Positions 53,885 to 63,985 of a stretch of 64,000 nucleotides of DNA are shown in pieces. A program made the translations under genes and the position numbers. The notes under the pieces were generated by a model. The model saw only the letters and a list, made by a program, of their open reading frames with translations. It was not told where the DNA came from and searched no databases. Location of the stretch: contig JAJYJI010000004.1 of assembly GCA_021789605.1 (NCBI GenBank), forward strand, positions 1 to 64,000. The letters run 5' to 3'. The stretch's first letter is position 1. The number at the start of each line of letters is the position of its first letter. Source of the stretch: a bacterium. GTDB lineage: Bacteria; SZUA-79; Acidulodesulfobacterales; Acidulodesulfobacteraceae.

Positions 53885-56800
53885 TTAAATATTAACATAG
53901 TCGTATAAACGTTGCAAGATAATTTTAGCCGAATCAAGTTTATCTATTATGGAGCCGTCTTTTTTAAACCTTAAAGCGATTTTGAATTCCCCGGTAAATT
54001 TTATGATATATTCATGGGATAATTCGCCGTCGTTGACAAATTTTACCAGAGCGTCGAAAATAGTTCCGGCCGATTCATGAAATTCCAGCGCAAATTCTTT
54101 ATCTTTTATTTCGAGAATCTGCAATTTTGTCATTTTCATATAAGTTTTGAGTTCCGCTATTTTTAAAATATTTTCTACGGGATTTTCTATTTTTCCGAAT
54201 CTGTCTTTAAGCTCCGACCTTACCGCATATGTTTCGTCCGGCGTATCGCAGTTTGAAAGTTTTCTGTATATAGACATTTTAGTTTTTTCGTCTTTTATGT
54301 AATAATCCGGAATATACGCCGACAAATTCACTTTTACCTCGGGAATAACCTGAACCGGCAGAATGATTTCTTTTATCTTTTCTATTTCTTCCTTAAGCAT
54401 CTGCATGCACATCTCCAGTCCTACCGCATCTATATGTCCCGACTGCGCCCCGCCGAGAACGTTGCCGGCTCCCCTTATTTCCAAATCGGCCATAGCAAGT
54501 TTAAAACCAGCGCTGAGTTCGCTGTAATCTTTAAGCGCGTTTAATCTTTTTTTTTGTTCCGCGCTTAAATCCGCTATATCCGTTCCAAGCGCAAGCAGGC
54601 AGTAAGCCTGTATATGCGACCTGCCTACCCTGCCTCTTAACTGATACAGCTGGCTTAAGCCAAACTGTTCCGCATTATTTATAATAATCGTATTAACGTT
54701 TGGGTTATCTAATCCCGATTCTATAATAGCGGTGGAAAGAAGCATATCGTATCCCTTATTATAAAAAGTATGCATAATATCCATAATTTCTTCGGGATTA
54801 AGCCTGCCGTGGGCAATCCCTATTTTTATATCCGGCATTATTTTTTTCAGCCTGCCATAAACCCCTTCGATGCGCAATATTCTATTGTCGATAAAGTAAA
54901 CCTGCCCTCCTCTGCTTAATTCCTTATATACGGCATCTTTAACCGCCTGCTCTTCGTATCTTATTATTTCGGTAACGACGTTTTTTCTTCCGGAAGGAGG
55001 AGTGCTTATTATGCTTAAGTCTCTTATACCCGACATGGAAAGATATAGCGTTCTGGGAATAGGCGTCGCGCTCATAGCAAGGACGTCTATGGAATATCTG
55101 ATTTTTTTAATCTTTTCTTTTTGGAGCGTTCCGAATTTCTGCTCTTCGTCTATAATTAAAAGGCCTAAATCGCTATATTTAAATTTATCGGACAATAATT
55201 TGTGCGTTCCGATTATTATATCTATTTCTCCCTTTTTAAGAAGTTCGGCTGTTTCTTTCACCTCGCTTTGTTTTACGAATCTAGATACGCAGGCAATTTT
55301 AACGGGATATTTTTCAAATCTTTTTTTAAAATTATTGTAATGCTGGTCTGCCAAAAGGGTGGTGGGCGCCAGAAAAGCGGTCTGCTTTCCGTCCATGGCC
55401 GCTTTGAATGAGGCTCTAATCGCGACTTCTGTTTTTCCGAATCCGGCGTCTCCGCAAATCAGCCTGTCCATAGGCTTATTGGACTGCATATCGGCAAGAA
55501 CGTCTTTTATCGCCCTTGCCTGGTCCTGCGTTTCTTCGAATTCAAAGCTTTCCTCGAATTCTCTGTAAACTTCATCCTCATCGGAAAACGCGAATCCTCT
55601 GCCGGCCATTCTTTTTGCGTATAAAACCTTTAAATCTTCGGCTACTTCTTCTATCCTCTTCTTTGCCTTCGCTTTAGTTTTTTCCCAGGACTTGTTTCCC
55701 AATCTGCTTAAAGCCGGCGAAATCTCGGCGGAAGACGCGATATACTTATGGAGCAGATAAATTTTGTCGGCAGGAACGAAAACCTTGTCTTTGCCCTCGA
55801 ACACGAGGCTGAAATAATCGGCGGAGATGCCGTTAAACGTTATCTTTTTTATTTCGACGAATTTCGCTATCCCAAATTCGCTGTGAACTACGAAATCTCC
55901 AGGATTAAGTTCTTCTATGCTTTGAAAAAAATCCCGGTTCTGATTCCCGCCGCCGGATTCTTCCGCAAACTCTAAATGTTCCCTGAAAAGCTCTTCGTCT
56001 TTAATAAGAAATAGCCTGTGCTTTTTCGATATTATTCCCGAAGAAACTTCCCCGGAGGCGATGCGGAAGCCTCCTCCAGTTTTATCTTCGTTCAAACCGG
56101 CGGAACCGAAAATTTTTTTCAGTCTGTCCCGATGAATTTCATTCTTGGAAATTAATATTATTCTGTATTTTTTTTTCAGAAGATTTAAAAAAAACCTTCC
56201 GATTAATTTTAAATTTAATCTTCCGTTCTCATATTTAAATTTTTCGATAAAATTAATGCCGCGCGGCTCTACTTTTAAGAATACCGCGCGGGAAGAATTT
56301 TCTGAATTTTCGCCGCCGTAATATATTTCTGATTTTTCTATATTGTAGAAATAAATTTTGGAAGTTTTATTTGATAAGCCGCTAAAAATATTTTTATTTT
56401 CGGCATTAAGGTTTAATGCGGCTAAAAGTTCGGTTTCAGGTTCTTCGACGTATAAAACTGGATTTTCTATAACGTCTAAAACATTAAGCTTTTTTTCGTA
56501 ATAATCCGGCTTAACCGGGAATACGGTGAAACCGTCTATGTTTTTAAAACTCCTCTGCGAGTTCAAATCAAAATAGCGTATGTCTTCGACGGTTTCATCG
56601 AAAAAATCCACTCTCGAGGGATAAAGGCTGTCTTCGTTAAATATGTCTATTATGCCGCCTCTGACAGCAAATTCGTTTGCTCCGCCAATCTCGTTCCGCC
56701 TTTCGTAGCCGTAAGATATAAGCGTTTTAATAAGGCCGTCCCTTGAAAAGGACGAGCCCTTTTTAATGTTTATGAAAGATTTCAGGAGACTGCCGGGTTC

Positions 56801-57118
56801 CGGAACTTTTGAAAAAAAAGAAACAGGGGTCAATATTATAACGGCGTCGCTATCGCATTTTAAATCATACAGAAGGCTTACCGGAATTATTTCCTCGCAA
56901 AAAAAAACTCTTTTCGCGGAATCTTTACGCAAATAATTTTCTAAAAACAAGATATTTCTATACAGGTTTTTAGCGGAAATGTAATTGTCGCATAAAAAAA
57001 CCCGTGCGCCTTTCCCGGTTGAAAGTTCCGGTAAAATATCCAGCGCAAAAGCGGCGCCGGCGTTTGTTTTCGCTTTATTGCGCTCTGGAATGGCAAATGC
57101 CGAATGTTTCGAATGCAA
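53885..57118 (-). CDS. mfd: Transcription-repair coupling factor Mfd
   Basis: 1077 residues. A UvrB-like N-terminal module (EFAVRGGIIDIFNEDSLYPSRVDFFD), the RNA-polymerase-interacting domain (ELNPGDFVVHSEFGIAKF), RecG-type helicase motifs (GDAGFGKTEVAIRA, DEEQKFG, MSATPIPRT, GRVGRS) and the C-terminal TRCF domain are present. Slightly shorter than usual at the N-terminus. The start is a TTG (57116-57118) with GGAAA upstream. uvrA lies about 3 genes away on the same strand. Confidence 0.95.
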   Translation of the reverse strand: MHSKHSAFAIPERNKAKTNAGAAFALDILPELSTGKGARVFLCDNYISAKNLYRNILFLENYLRKDSAKRVFFCEEIIPVSLLYDLKCDSDAVIILTPVSFFSKVPEPGSLLKSFINIKKGSSFSRDGLIKTLISYGYERRNEIGGANEFAVRGGIIDIFNEDSLYPSRVDFFDETVEDIRYFDLNSQRSFKNIDGFTVFPVKPDYYEKKLNVLDVIENPVLYVEEPETELLAALNLNAENKNIFSGLSNKTSKIYFYNIEKSEIYYGGENSENSSRAVFLKVEPRGINFIEKFKYENGRLNLKLIGRFFLNLLKKKYRIILISKNEIHRDRLKKIFGSAGLNEDKTGGGFRIASGEVSSGIISKKHRLFLIKDEELFREHLEFAEESGGGNQNRDFFQSIEELNPGDFVVHSEFGIAKFVEIKKITFNGISADYFSLVFEGKDKVFVPADKIYLLHKYIASSAEISPALSRLGNKSWEKTKAKAKKRIEEVAEDLKVLYAKRMAGRGFAFSDEDEVYREFEESFEFEETQDQARAIKDVLADMQSNKPMDRLICGDAGFGKTEVAIRASFKAAMDGKQTAFLAPTTLLADQHYNNFKKRFEKYPVKIACVSRFVKQSEVKETAELLKKGEIDIIIGTHKLLSDKFKYSDLGLLIIDEEQKFGTLQKEKIKKIRYSIDVLAMSATPIPRTLYLSMSGIRDLSIISTPPSGRKNVVTEIIRYEEQAVKDAVYKELSRGGQVYFIDNRILRIEGVYGRLKKIMPDIKIGIAHGRLNPEEIMDIMHTFYNKGYDMLLSTAIIESGLDNPNVNTIIINNAEQFGLSQLYQLRGRVGRSHIQAYCLLALGTDIADLSAEQKKRLNALKDYSELSAGFKLAMADLEIRGAGNVLGGAQSGHIDAVGLEMCMQMLKEEIEKIKEIILPVQVIPEVKVNLSAYIPDYYIKDEKTKMSIYRKLSNCDTPDETYAVRSELKDRFGKIENPVENILKIAELKTYMKMTKLQILEIKDKEFALEFHESAGTIFDALVKFVNDGELSHEYIIKFTGEFKIALRFKKDGSIIDKLDSAKIILQRLYDYVNI

Positions 57119-57140
57119 ATTGGTTTCCGTTCGACCGCCC

Positions 57141-59795
57141 TTACGATTCTTTAATCGACGCCTGCGCCGAGGATATTATAGCGACCGGAACCCTGTAGGG
57201 CGAACAGCTTACGTAATCGAGATTTAAATTATGGCAAAACTCTATCGAACCGGGGTCTCCGCCGTGCTCGCCGCAAATTCCCAGCTTTATGTCCGGCCTT
57301 GCCGTCTTGCCTTTATTAACCCCTATTTTCATAAGTTCGCCGACGCCGTTTCTGTCTAATTCTATGAAAGGGTCGCTTTTAAGTATATTTTTACCGATAT
57401 AATCCGGCAAAAAAGAACCTATGTCGTCCCTCGAAAAACCGAAGGTAGTCTGAGTAAGGTCGTTGGTTCCGAAAGAGAAAAACTCGGCTTCTTTTGCTAT
57501 TTCGTCCGCAACCATGCACGCTCTCGGCAGTTCAATCATCGTTCCGACGAGATACTTAAGTTTTATGCCGTATTTTTCGGTTACCTCAGCCGCTTTTTTA
57601 TCTACCAGTTCTTTTAATAATTTTATTTCTTCATAAATGCCTACGACGGGAATCATAATCTCCGGAATTATGCTGTTGCCGTTTTTATGAAATTCGCATG
57701 CCGCCTCCATAATAGCCTGAACCTGCATTTCATAAATTTCTGGGTAGCTGACTCCGAGCCTGCAGCCCCTGTGTCCGAGCATTGGATTGACTTCGTGAAG
57801 AGAAGCTACTTTTACCTTCAACCTTTCGTATGGCAAATCCATAATTTCGGCAAGCTCTCTTATCTCTTTTTCTGTTTTCGGCAAAAATTCGTGGAGCGGC
57901 GGGTCAAGCAAGCGTATATTAACGGAATAGCCTTTCATTTCATTATATAGCTCGATAAAATCGGATTTTTGCATAGGCATAAGTTTAGCAAGGGCTTTTT
58001 GTCTTTCTTCCTGCGTTTCCGAAAGTATCATTTCCCTCACGGCTTTTATTCTGTCTCCTTTAAAAAACATATGCTCCGTCCTGCACAGCCCGATTCCTTC
58101 CGCGCCGTAGCCTCTTGCGACTTTTGCGTCTTCCGGCGTATCGGCGTTAGCCCTGACTCGCAATTTTCTAAAACCGTCGGCAAATTTCATTATGGATTTA
58201 AAGTCTTCGTTAATCTCCGGCGTTACCATCCGCACGTAGCCGGAATAAACTTCCCCGTTGGAGCCGTTTAAGGTTATAATGTCTCCCCTTTTTATGGTTC
58301 TGCCGCCTACTATTATTTCTCCCTTTTTTTCGTTGATTTCAAGGGAAGAACAGCCCGTTATCGCACACTTGCCCATTCCTCTGGCAACGACTGCGGCATG
58401 AGACGTCATTCCGCCCCTTGCGGTAAGAATTCCTTCCGCTACGCTCATTCCGTGAATGTCTTCGGGCGACGTTTCCATTCTGACCAATATTACTTTTTTC
58501 CCTTTCTTTGTTTCTTCTTCCGCTTCTTCCGCGGAAAAAACCGTTTCGCCGCTGGATGCGCCGGGAGAAGCCGGCAGTCCTTTTGCCAGAACGTCTTTTT
58601 TAGCGGCTGCGTCTACCGCCGGATACATAAGCTGGGCGATAGAATAAGGGTCTATTCTTAACACCGCGGTTTTTTTATCTATCATGCCTTCTTTTTCCAT
58701 ATCGACGGCAATCTTGACGGCCGCTTTCGCGGTTCTTTTGCCGGTTCTTACCTGAAGCATATACAGAACGCCTTCCTGAACGGTAAATTCCAAATCGAGC
58801 ATTTCTTTATAATGCTTTTCCAGTAGCCCCGCGTATTCAAGAAGGTCGTTATACACGGAAGGCATCGCCCTCTCGAGAGATATATCTGCCGGATTTTTCT
58901 TTGAAATTTCGTTTACGGGCTGCGGCGTTCTTATGCCGGCGACGACGTCTTCGCCCTGGGCGTTAATAAGATATTCTCCGTAAAAACCGTTTTCGCCGGT
59001 GGAGGGATTCCTCGTAAAAGCGACTCCGGTAGCGGAAGTTTCCCCCATGTTTCCGTAAACCATGGATACTACGTTTACCGCCGTTCCCCAGTTTTCAGGA
59101 ATTTTGTTGAGTTTTCTGTAGGTTATGGCTCTCGGAACGTTCCATGATTCGAATACCGCGGATATGCCCATCCATAACTGTTCTTCCGGGTCTTCGGGAA
59201 ATTTAACCCCTTTTTCTTTTTTAACCGTTTCTTTAAATTCCGAAACAAGCGTTTCTAGGTCGGTTTCGCTAAGTTCGTTATCGTTTTTTACGGACTTTTC
59301 CCGCTTTTTATTTTCTAAAATGGACTCCATAATGCCGGAATCTATTCCGAGGACGACGTTGGAAAACATCTGCACGAATCTTCTGTATGTGTCGTAGGCA
59401 AATCTTTTGCTGCCGGACTTATTTATGAGCCCTTTAATCGTAACGTCGTTTAATCCAAGATTGAGAACCGTATCCATCATGCCCGGCATGGAAACCCTGG
59501 CTCCGCTTCTGACGGAAACCAAAAGCGGATTTTGCGCATCTCCGAATATGGACCCCATAGCCTCTTCTGTCCTTTTAAGATTAGCTTTAACTTCTTCCTT
59601 TAATTCCGGCGGATAATTTTTATTATGCCCGTTATAATATGCGCAGACGTCGGTAGTTATAGTGAAGCCCGCCGGAACCCTTATGCCTAGGCCTGTCATC
59701 TCGGCAAGTCCCGCCCCTTTGCCTCCAAGCAGATTTTTCATGGAGCCGCCGCCCTCGGCCTGTTTGTTTCCAAAAAAATAAACATATTTAGCCAT
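57141..59795 (-). CDS. ppdK: Pyruvate, phosphate dikinase
   Basis: Interconverts pyruvate, ATP and phosphate with phosphoenolpyruvate, AMP and pyrophosphate. 884 residues, standard length: the nucleotide-binding domain starts KNLLGGKGAGLAEM, the phospho-histidine is in GGMTSHAAVVARGMGK, and the PEP-binding C-terminal domain ends with CGEHGGDP and the catalytic cysteine region VSCSPYRVPVA. Good CGGAGG Shine-Dalgarno. It stands between glyS and mfd without related genes. Confidence 0.97.
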   Translation of the reverse strand: MAKYVYFFGNKQAEGGGSMKNLLGGKGAGLAEMTGLGIRVPAGFTITTDVCAYYNGHNKNYPPELKEEVKANLKRTEEAMGSIFGDAQNPLLVSVRSGARVSMPGMMDTVLNLGLNDVTIKGLINKSGSKRFAYDTYRRFVQMFSNVVLGIDSGIMESILENKKREKSVKNDNELSETDLETLVSEFKETVKKEKGVKFPEDPEEQLWMGISAVFESWNVPRAITYRKLNKIPENWGTAVNVVSMVYGNMGETSATGVAFTRNPSTGENGFYGEYLINAQGEDVVAGIRTPQPVNEISKKNPADISLERAMPSVYNDLLEYAGLLEKHYKEMLDLEFTVQEGVLYMLQVRTGKRTAKAAVKIAVDMEKEGMIDKKTAVLRIDPYSIAQLMYPAVDAAAKKDVLAKGLPASPGASSGETVFSAEEAEEETKKGKKVILVRMETSPEDIHGMSVAEGILTARGGMTSHAAVVARGMGKCAITGCSSLEINEKKGEIIVGGRTIKRGDIITLNGSNGEVYSGYVRMVTPEINEDFKSIMKFADGFRKLRVRANADTPEDAKVARGYGAEGIGLCRTEHMFFKGDRIKAVREMILSETQEERQKALAKLMPMQKSDFIELYNEMKGYSVNIRLLDPPLHEFLPKTEKEIRELAEIMDLPYERLKVKVASLHEVNPMLGHRGCRLGVSYPEIYEMQVQAIMEAACEFHKNGNSIIPEIMIPVVGIYEEIKLLKELVDKKAAEVTEKYGIKLKYLVGTMIELPRACMVADEIAKEAEFFSFGTNDLTQTTFGFSRDDIGSFLPDYIGKNILKSDPFIELDRNGVGELMKIGVNKGKTARPDIKLGICGEHGGDPGSIEFCHNLNLDYVSCSPYRVPVAIISSAQASIKES

Positions 59796-59892
59796 AACGC
59801 CATCCTCCGACTAAAAAATAAGTAAGATATTTTTAAATAGCAAATTATTATAAAATGTTCCGTTCTAATAAAAATTAAATATAATTAATAAT

Positions 59893-62004
59893 TTAATAAG
59901 ATAAATTGGAAAAATCGCAAAAATTATTTAAAAGATTTAATATATTGTTCAACAAGCCTATTCTTGAATTCCTTGTATCTTCTTCGTCAGCCAAAACTAA
60001 AATTTTATCGAAAAAATCGCTGACGGGACCGGTTAATTTATGCATTTCGTTCATCGTTTCGGTATAATCGTTTTTTTTAAGGGTATGGAGCATATTCTTT
60101 TTAACCGATTCAAACGCTTTAATAAGGCGGACTTCTTCAGGCGCAGCAAGTTTAGCGGCGTCAAAATCGGCAATGCCGGAATATTTATAGGTAATATTGT
60201 TAATTCTTTTATAAACCTGCGAAAGTTCGAAAATTTTTTCATGAAGCTTATATTTGGAAAGAAAATCTATCTTTAGGAAGGCCGTATAAAAATCGCAGGA
60301 GGATTCCGATACCGGAACGGATAAAATTTCGTCCGGCTTGTAGCCGGCGGTAAGCAAAAAATTTTTAAATCTCGTATTGGCGAAATTTATAAAATCTTTT
60401 TTTAAATCGCCGGAATTTAATTTCCTTTCTTTAAAAAAATTAGCAAAATAGAAATCGAATATGCGGCTTAAATCTATTTTATATTTTTTATCAAGAATAA
60501 TTTCTATGACCCCTATCATGGCTCTGCGCAAATAAAACGGGTCGGATTCGCCGCTCGGAAGTTTTTTCAGCATTACGAAAGAAAAAACGGTGTCTAATTT
60601 GTCCGACAGGGAACAGAGAGCCGATAAATCGTTTGAAGGCAGAACCCGCCTTTTTGCCTTGGTAACCGGATAATAATGTTCTTCTATGGAAAGAGATACT
60701 TTTTCGCTCTCGTTAAATATTTTTGCATATATTTTCCCTATTATTCCCTGCATCTCCGGAAATTCATATACTACATGGGTCGCAAGGTCGAATTTCAGCA
60801 AACCCGCGGCTGTTTTAAAATCTGCGGCGTCGTCGTCTCCGAAATTGCCCTCGCGGGCTATAAAAACTCCTAATTTTTTTATCCTCTCGGTTTTATCGTA
60901 ATATGAACCAAGCCCTTCGTAAAATAAAATATTTTTTGTATTTTCTATGAAAAGCTCCGGCGGTTTTTTAATATCTTCCTTAAAGAAAAAATCGGCGTCG
61001 GCAAGCCTTGCCGTCAAGACCTTGGAATAGCCGGATTTTATATTGTGCCTTAAAGAATCTTCCAAAGAAGGGCGGGGGATTACATCGGCGATTCCTATAA
61101 AATACGGCAATAAAGCTCCGTCCGCGCTAAGCGGGAAGAATCTCTGGTGTTTGCGCATAACGACGGAGAGAAGTTCTTTCGGAATCTCCAAAAATTTTTT
61201 GTCAAACCCGCATGACGCGGCAAACGGCGTTTCGGTCAATCCGGCTATCTCGTCTATAAAATCGTCGTCGTATTCGGGCATATCGGCGTTCAGTTTTTTC
61301 GATAATGTTAAAAGTTCCTTTTCTATGTATTCTTTTCTAACGTCGTTTTTTAAAATAATGCCCCCCGAAGATAAAACGTTAAAGTAATCTTCGGAATCGA
61401 TAATCTTTATTGAGCGAGGTTTATAGGAAAGCCCGGTTTTAAGGTATGTGCGGCCGGATGCCTTTATATCTCCAAAATTAAAAGGCAGGGGCTTGCCGTC
61501 GAACAGGGATAAAATCCATAAAACGGGTCTGGGATAACGTATTTCTTTGTTAAGCCAGAACATCGTCTTTTTATATGGAATTTTTTTAATGATGCCGGGG
61601 ATGTTTTCTTTCAGCAAATCTCTGAGAGCGGCTCCTTTTATCGTTTTTTTACAGGCTACGTAAGCTCCTTTCTTTTGATTTATAATATATATATTTTTTG
61701 GATTGGAAATTCCGTTCTTTTTCATGAACTGAACAAGCGGAGCGGCTGGAATATCGCCGCGGTAAGAAATGCTTAAAGGCGGTCCGACTATTTCTAATTC
61801 CCTATGCGGCGTTTTTTCCGGCAGTTTCTTAATTATGACGGCGACGCGCCTCGGAGTAGAAAACACCGATATATCCGGTTTTACCGGAATCATTATTTCA
61901 TTTTCAAAAAAATTTTGGAGTATATTTTTTAATGCGGGGGGTATGCTCCTTACTTCGCCGTAAGGCAGTTCCCCCGAACCTATTTCCAATAGATACTCGC
62001 TCAA
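59893..62004 (-). CDS. glyS: Glycyl-tRNA synthetase beta subunit
   Basis: 703 residues with the bacterial alpha2beta2 GlyS beta pattern: LLEIGSGELPYGEV at the N-terminus, STPRRVAVIIKKLP, FPEMQGIIGKIYA, HD-type and anticodon-binding domains towards the end. Follows glyQ by 41 nt. Confidence 0.95.
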   Translation of the reverse strand: MSEYLLEIGSGELPYGEVRSIPPALKNILQNFFENEIMIPVKPDISVFSTPRRVAVIIKKLPEKTPHRELEIVGPPLSISYRGDIPAAPLVQFMKKNGISNPKNIYIINQKKGAYVACKKTIKGAALRDLLKENIPGIIKKIPYKKTMFWLNKEIRYPRPVLWILSLFDGKPLPFNFGDIKASGRTYLKTGLSYKPRSIKIIDSEDYFNVLSSGGIILKNDVRKEYIEKELLTLSKKLNADMPEYDDDFIDEIAGLTETPFAASCGFDKKFLEIPKELLSVVMRKHQRFFPLSADGALLPYFIGIADVIPRPSLEDSLRHNIKSGYSKVLTARLADADFFFKEDIKKPPELFIENTKNILFYEGLGSYYDKTERIKKLGVFIAREGNFGDDDAADFKTAAGLLKFDLATHVVYEFPEMQGIIGKIYAKIFNESEKVSLSIEEHYYPVTKAKRRVLPSNDLSALCSLSDKLDTVFSFVMLKKLPSGESDPFYLRRAMIGVIEIILDKKYKIDLSRIFDFYFANFFKERKLNSGDLKKDFINFANTRFKNFLLTAGYKPDEILSVPVSESSCDFYTAFLKIDFLSKYKLHEKIFELSQVYKRINNITYKYSGIADFDAAKLAAPEEVRLIKAFESVKKNMLHTLKKNDYTETMNEMHKLTGPVSDFFDKILVLADEEDTRNSRIGLLNNILNLLNNFCDFSNLSY

Positions 62005-62045
62005 CGTGAATTACCCGAATAAATTAAATAATTTAAATCTTTAAG

Positions 62046-62912
62046 CTATTGCGTTTTATCTTTTTTGGTATAAAGTCTGGCGCATCCTTCCGCGAGAGTT
62101 CTGACTCTTAATATAAAGTTCATTCTTTCCGAAACGCTTATAAGCCCTCTTGCGTCCAGCAGATTAAAAACATGCGAACATTTAAGGCAATATTCGTAAG
62201 CTGGTTTGACAAGCTCTTTGAGTTTTGACGAAATAAGCCTGCCGGATTCGTTTTCATAAATATCGAATAATTTGTGCAGCGTTTGTCCGTCCGCATATTC
62301 AAAACTGTATTTGGAAGACTGGAGCTCGTCGTCTTTGTGGATATCGCCGTATTTAAGGGAATCGTTCCACTGCAAATCGAAAACGTTATCCTTGTTTTGA
62401 AGAAACATCGCGATTCTTTCCAGCCCGTATGTAATTTCTATGGCGGGCATAGAAAGTTCTATGCCGCCAATCTGCTGAAAATAAGTAAACTGGGTTACTT
62501 CCATTCCGTCGAGCCAAACTTCCCATCCGAGTCCCCATGCGCCTAAAGTCGGGGATTCCCAATCGTCTTCCACGAACCTTATATCGTGTTCGTCGGGATT
62601 TATATCGACGCTCTTAAGGCTGTTTAAATATATTTCCTGAATCTTTTTTATATACGGCTGAATAATAACCTGAAACTGGTAATAGCGGCCAAGCCTGTTG
62701 GGGTTTTGCCCGTATCTGCCGTCGGTAGGCCTTCTGGACGGCTGTATATAGGCGGCTTTCCAGCTTCCGCCGTCTAAGCACCTAAGGAAGGTATGCGGCG
62801 CAAATGTAGCGGCTCCCACTTCGATATCGTAAGGTTGTAAAATTACGCATCCAAAATTCGACCAGAAACTTTGGAGTCTGAATATTAATTGTTGAAAACC
62901 TAAGTTTTTGAT
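62046..62912 (-). CDS. glyQ: Glycyl-tRNA synthetase alpha subunit, apparent ATC start
   Basis: Catalytic alpha subunit (288 residues with this start). Landmarks: [38 protein letters not shown], and [10 protein letters not shown]. The first standard start is a GTG at 62819, but it would remove the conserved N-terminus. The same frame upstream encodes [13 protein letters not shown] and [14 protein letters not shown], the usual GlyQ beginning. Between the in-frame TAATAA and this segment there is no ATG, GTG or TTG. ATC at 62910-62912 has AAGGA 7 nt upstream (62920-62924) and gives an N-terminus M-K-N-L-G-F-Q. I therefore annotate a non-canonical ATC start; ATT or ATA nearby are less likely, and a sequence error is possible. 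Confidence 0.85.
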   Translation of the reverse strand: MKNLGFQQLIFRLQSFWSNFGCVILQPYDIEVGAATFAPHTFLRCLDGGSWKAAYIQPSRRPTDGRYGQNPNRLGRYYQFQVIIQPYIKKIQEIYLNSLKSVDINPDEHDIRFVEDDWESPTLGAWGLGWEVWLDGMEVTQFTYFQQIGGIELSMPAIEITYGLERIAMFLQNKDNVFDLQWNDSLKYGDIHKDDELQSSKYSFEYADGQTLHKLFDIYENESGRLISSKLKELVKPAYEYCLKCSHVFNLLDARGLISVSERMNFILRVRTLAEGCARLYTKKDKTQ

Positions 62913-62983
62913 GGTTCTTTCCTTGAAAATTTTGCTATAAAATAATTCTTATTAAATTTATTAAATAAAGAAATTATATTATA

Positions 62984-63910
62984 CTAAAGGGCGAGCATAT
63001 TTTCAATAGATTTTCTTGCGTTTATTCTGACGCTTTCAGGGATTTTTATAATATTATCCATATTTTCCAGAGAGCCTATTATGTCGTCCAGATGGGTTTT
63101 TTTCATATTCGGGCAGACAAGCCTTTTATTGGACGGTATAAAAATTTTATCTGGATTTTCCTTGAACATCCTATACATTATGCCTCTTTCTGTTCCTATT
63201 ATAAAATATTTCGCTTTGGATTCCCTGACAAATTTATACATGCCCGACGTCGAAGAAACGTGGTCGGCGGCGTCGATTGTAGGCGGCGTCGATTCGGGAT
63301 GGGCGACGAATACCGCTCCCGGATATTTATCTTTCAGGACTTTGACGTCTTCCGGCGTCGTCATTTTGTGGGGAGGGCAGTATCCCGGCCAGCTTATGAC
63401 CTCTTTATCGGTAAACCTCTGGACATAGCTTCCGAGATTTTTATCGGGAACCATTATTACTTTTTCCGACCGCAAAGAGTTGACTATTTTTACGGCGTTG
63501 GCGGAAGTACAGCATATGTCTGAAACAGCTTTGCATTCTGCGGAAGTATTGACGTAAGCGACGACTGGAGCGCCGGGATGAGCTTTTTTTAAATTAATTA
63601 TATCTTTCGCGGTTATCATATCGACCATAGGGCATCCCGCATTTTCGTTGGGAAGTATCACCGTTTTATCGGGGTTCATAATCGCCGCGCTCTCCGCCAT
63701 AAACTTTACGCCGCAGAATACTATAATCTCCGCGCCGGTTTTATTCGCTTTAATGGATAGCTCTAAAGAATCGCCCTGAAAATCGGCAATTTCCTGAATT
63801 TCGTCTCTCTGATAGTTATGCGCCAGCAATATCGCGTTCTTTTTCTTTAATAGGCTTTTTACGATTTCCTGTTTTATTTTTATATCTTCCTTATTAACTG
63901 CGTTATCCAT
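62984..63910 (-). CDS. nadA: Quinolinate synthase A
   Basis: 4Fe-4S enzyme condensing iminoaspartate and dihydroxyacetone phosphate in NAD synthesis. 308 residues: ILLAHNYQRDEIQEIADFQGDSL, FCGVKFMAESA, YVNTSAECKAVSDICCTSANA, and the C-terminal cysteine in LVCPNMKKTHLDDI. The three cluster cysteines (one in each of FCG, ICC and VCP motifs) appear present. nadB and nadC are not in the window. Upstream is an inverted repeat near candidate promoters. Confidence 0.96.
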   Translation of the reverse strand: MDNAVNKEDIKIKQEIVKSLLKKKNAILLAHNYQRDEIQEIADFQGDSLELSIKANKTGAEIIVFCGVKFMAESAAIMNPDKTVILPNENAGCPMVDMITAKDIINLKKAHPGAPVVAYVNTSAECKAVSDICCTSANAVKIVNSLRSEKVIMVPDKNLGSYVQRFTDKEVISWPGYCPPHKMTTPEDVKVLKDKYPGAVFVAHPESTPPTIDAADHVSSTSGMYKFVRESKAKYFIIGTERGIMYRMFKENPDKIFIPSNKRLVCPNMKKTHLDDIIGSLENMDNIIKIPESVRINARKSIENMLAL

Positions 63911-63943
63911 CGCTTATCCTTATAATTTTAACTTGTTTATATT

Positions 63944-63985
63944 ATTATAACATATTATAATCTAAATCATAACGGAAATCCGTTA
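63944..63985 (-). promoter_or_regulatory. candidate nadA control region with palindrome
   Basis: TAACGGAAATCCGTTA (63970-63985) is an inverted repeat with 7-bp arms and a 2-bp centre. Two minus-strand TATAAT boxes lie at 63954-63959 and 63944-63949, the latter with TTATGA at 17 nt. The palindrome therefore covers the -35 region. It resembles a repressor operator, but matches no NAD regulator motif I know. Confidence 0.45.

Noticed and set aside
62046-62819. glyQ starting at the GTG at 62819
   Set aside because: Would remove the conserved N-terminal helix and motif that are encoded in frame just upstream behind a good Shine-Dalgarno.
62913-62983. T-box leader for glyQS
   Set aside because: The nadA-glyQ gap is only about 70 nt and shows no T-box sequence or terminator.
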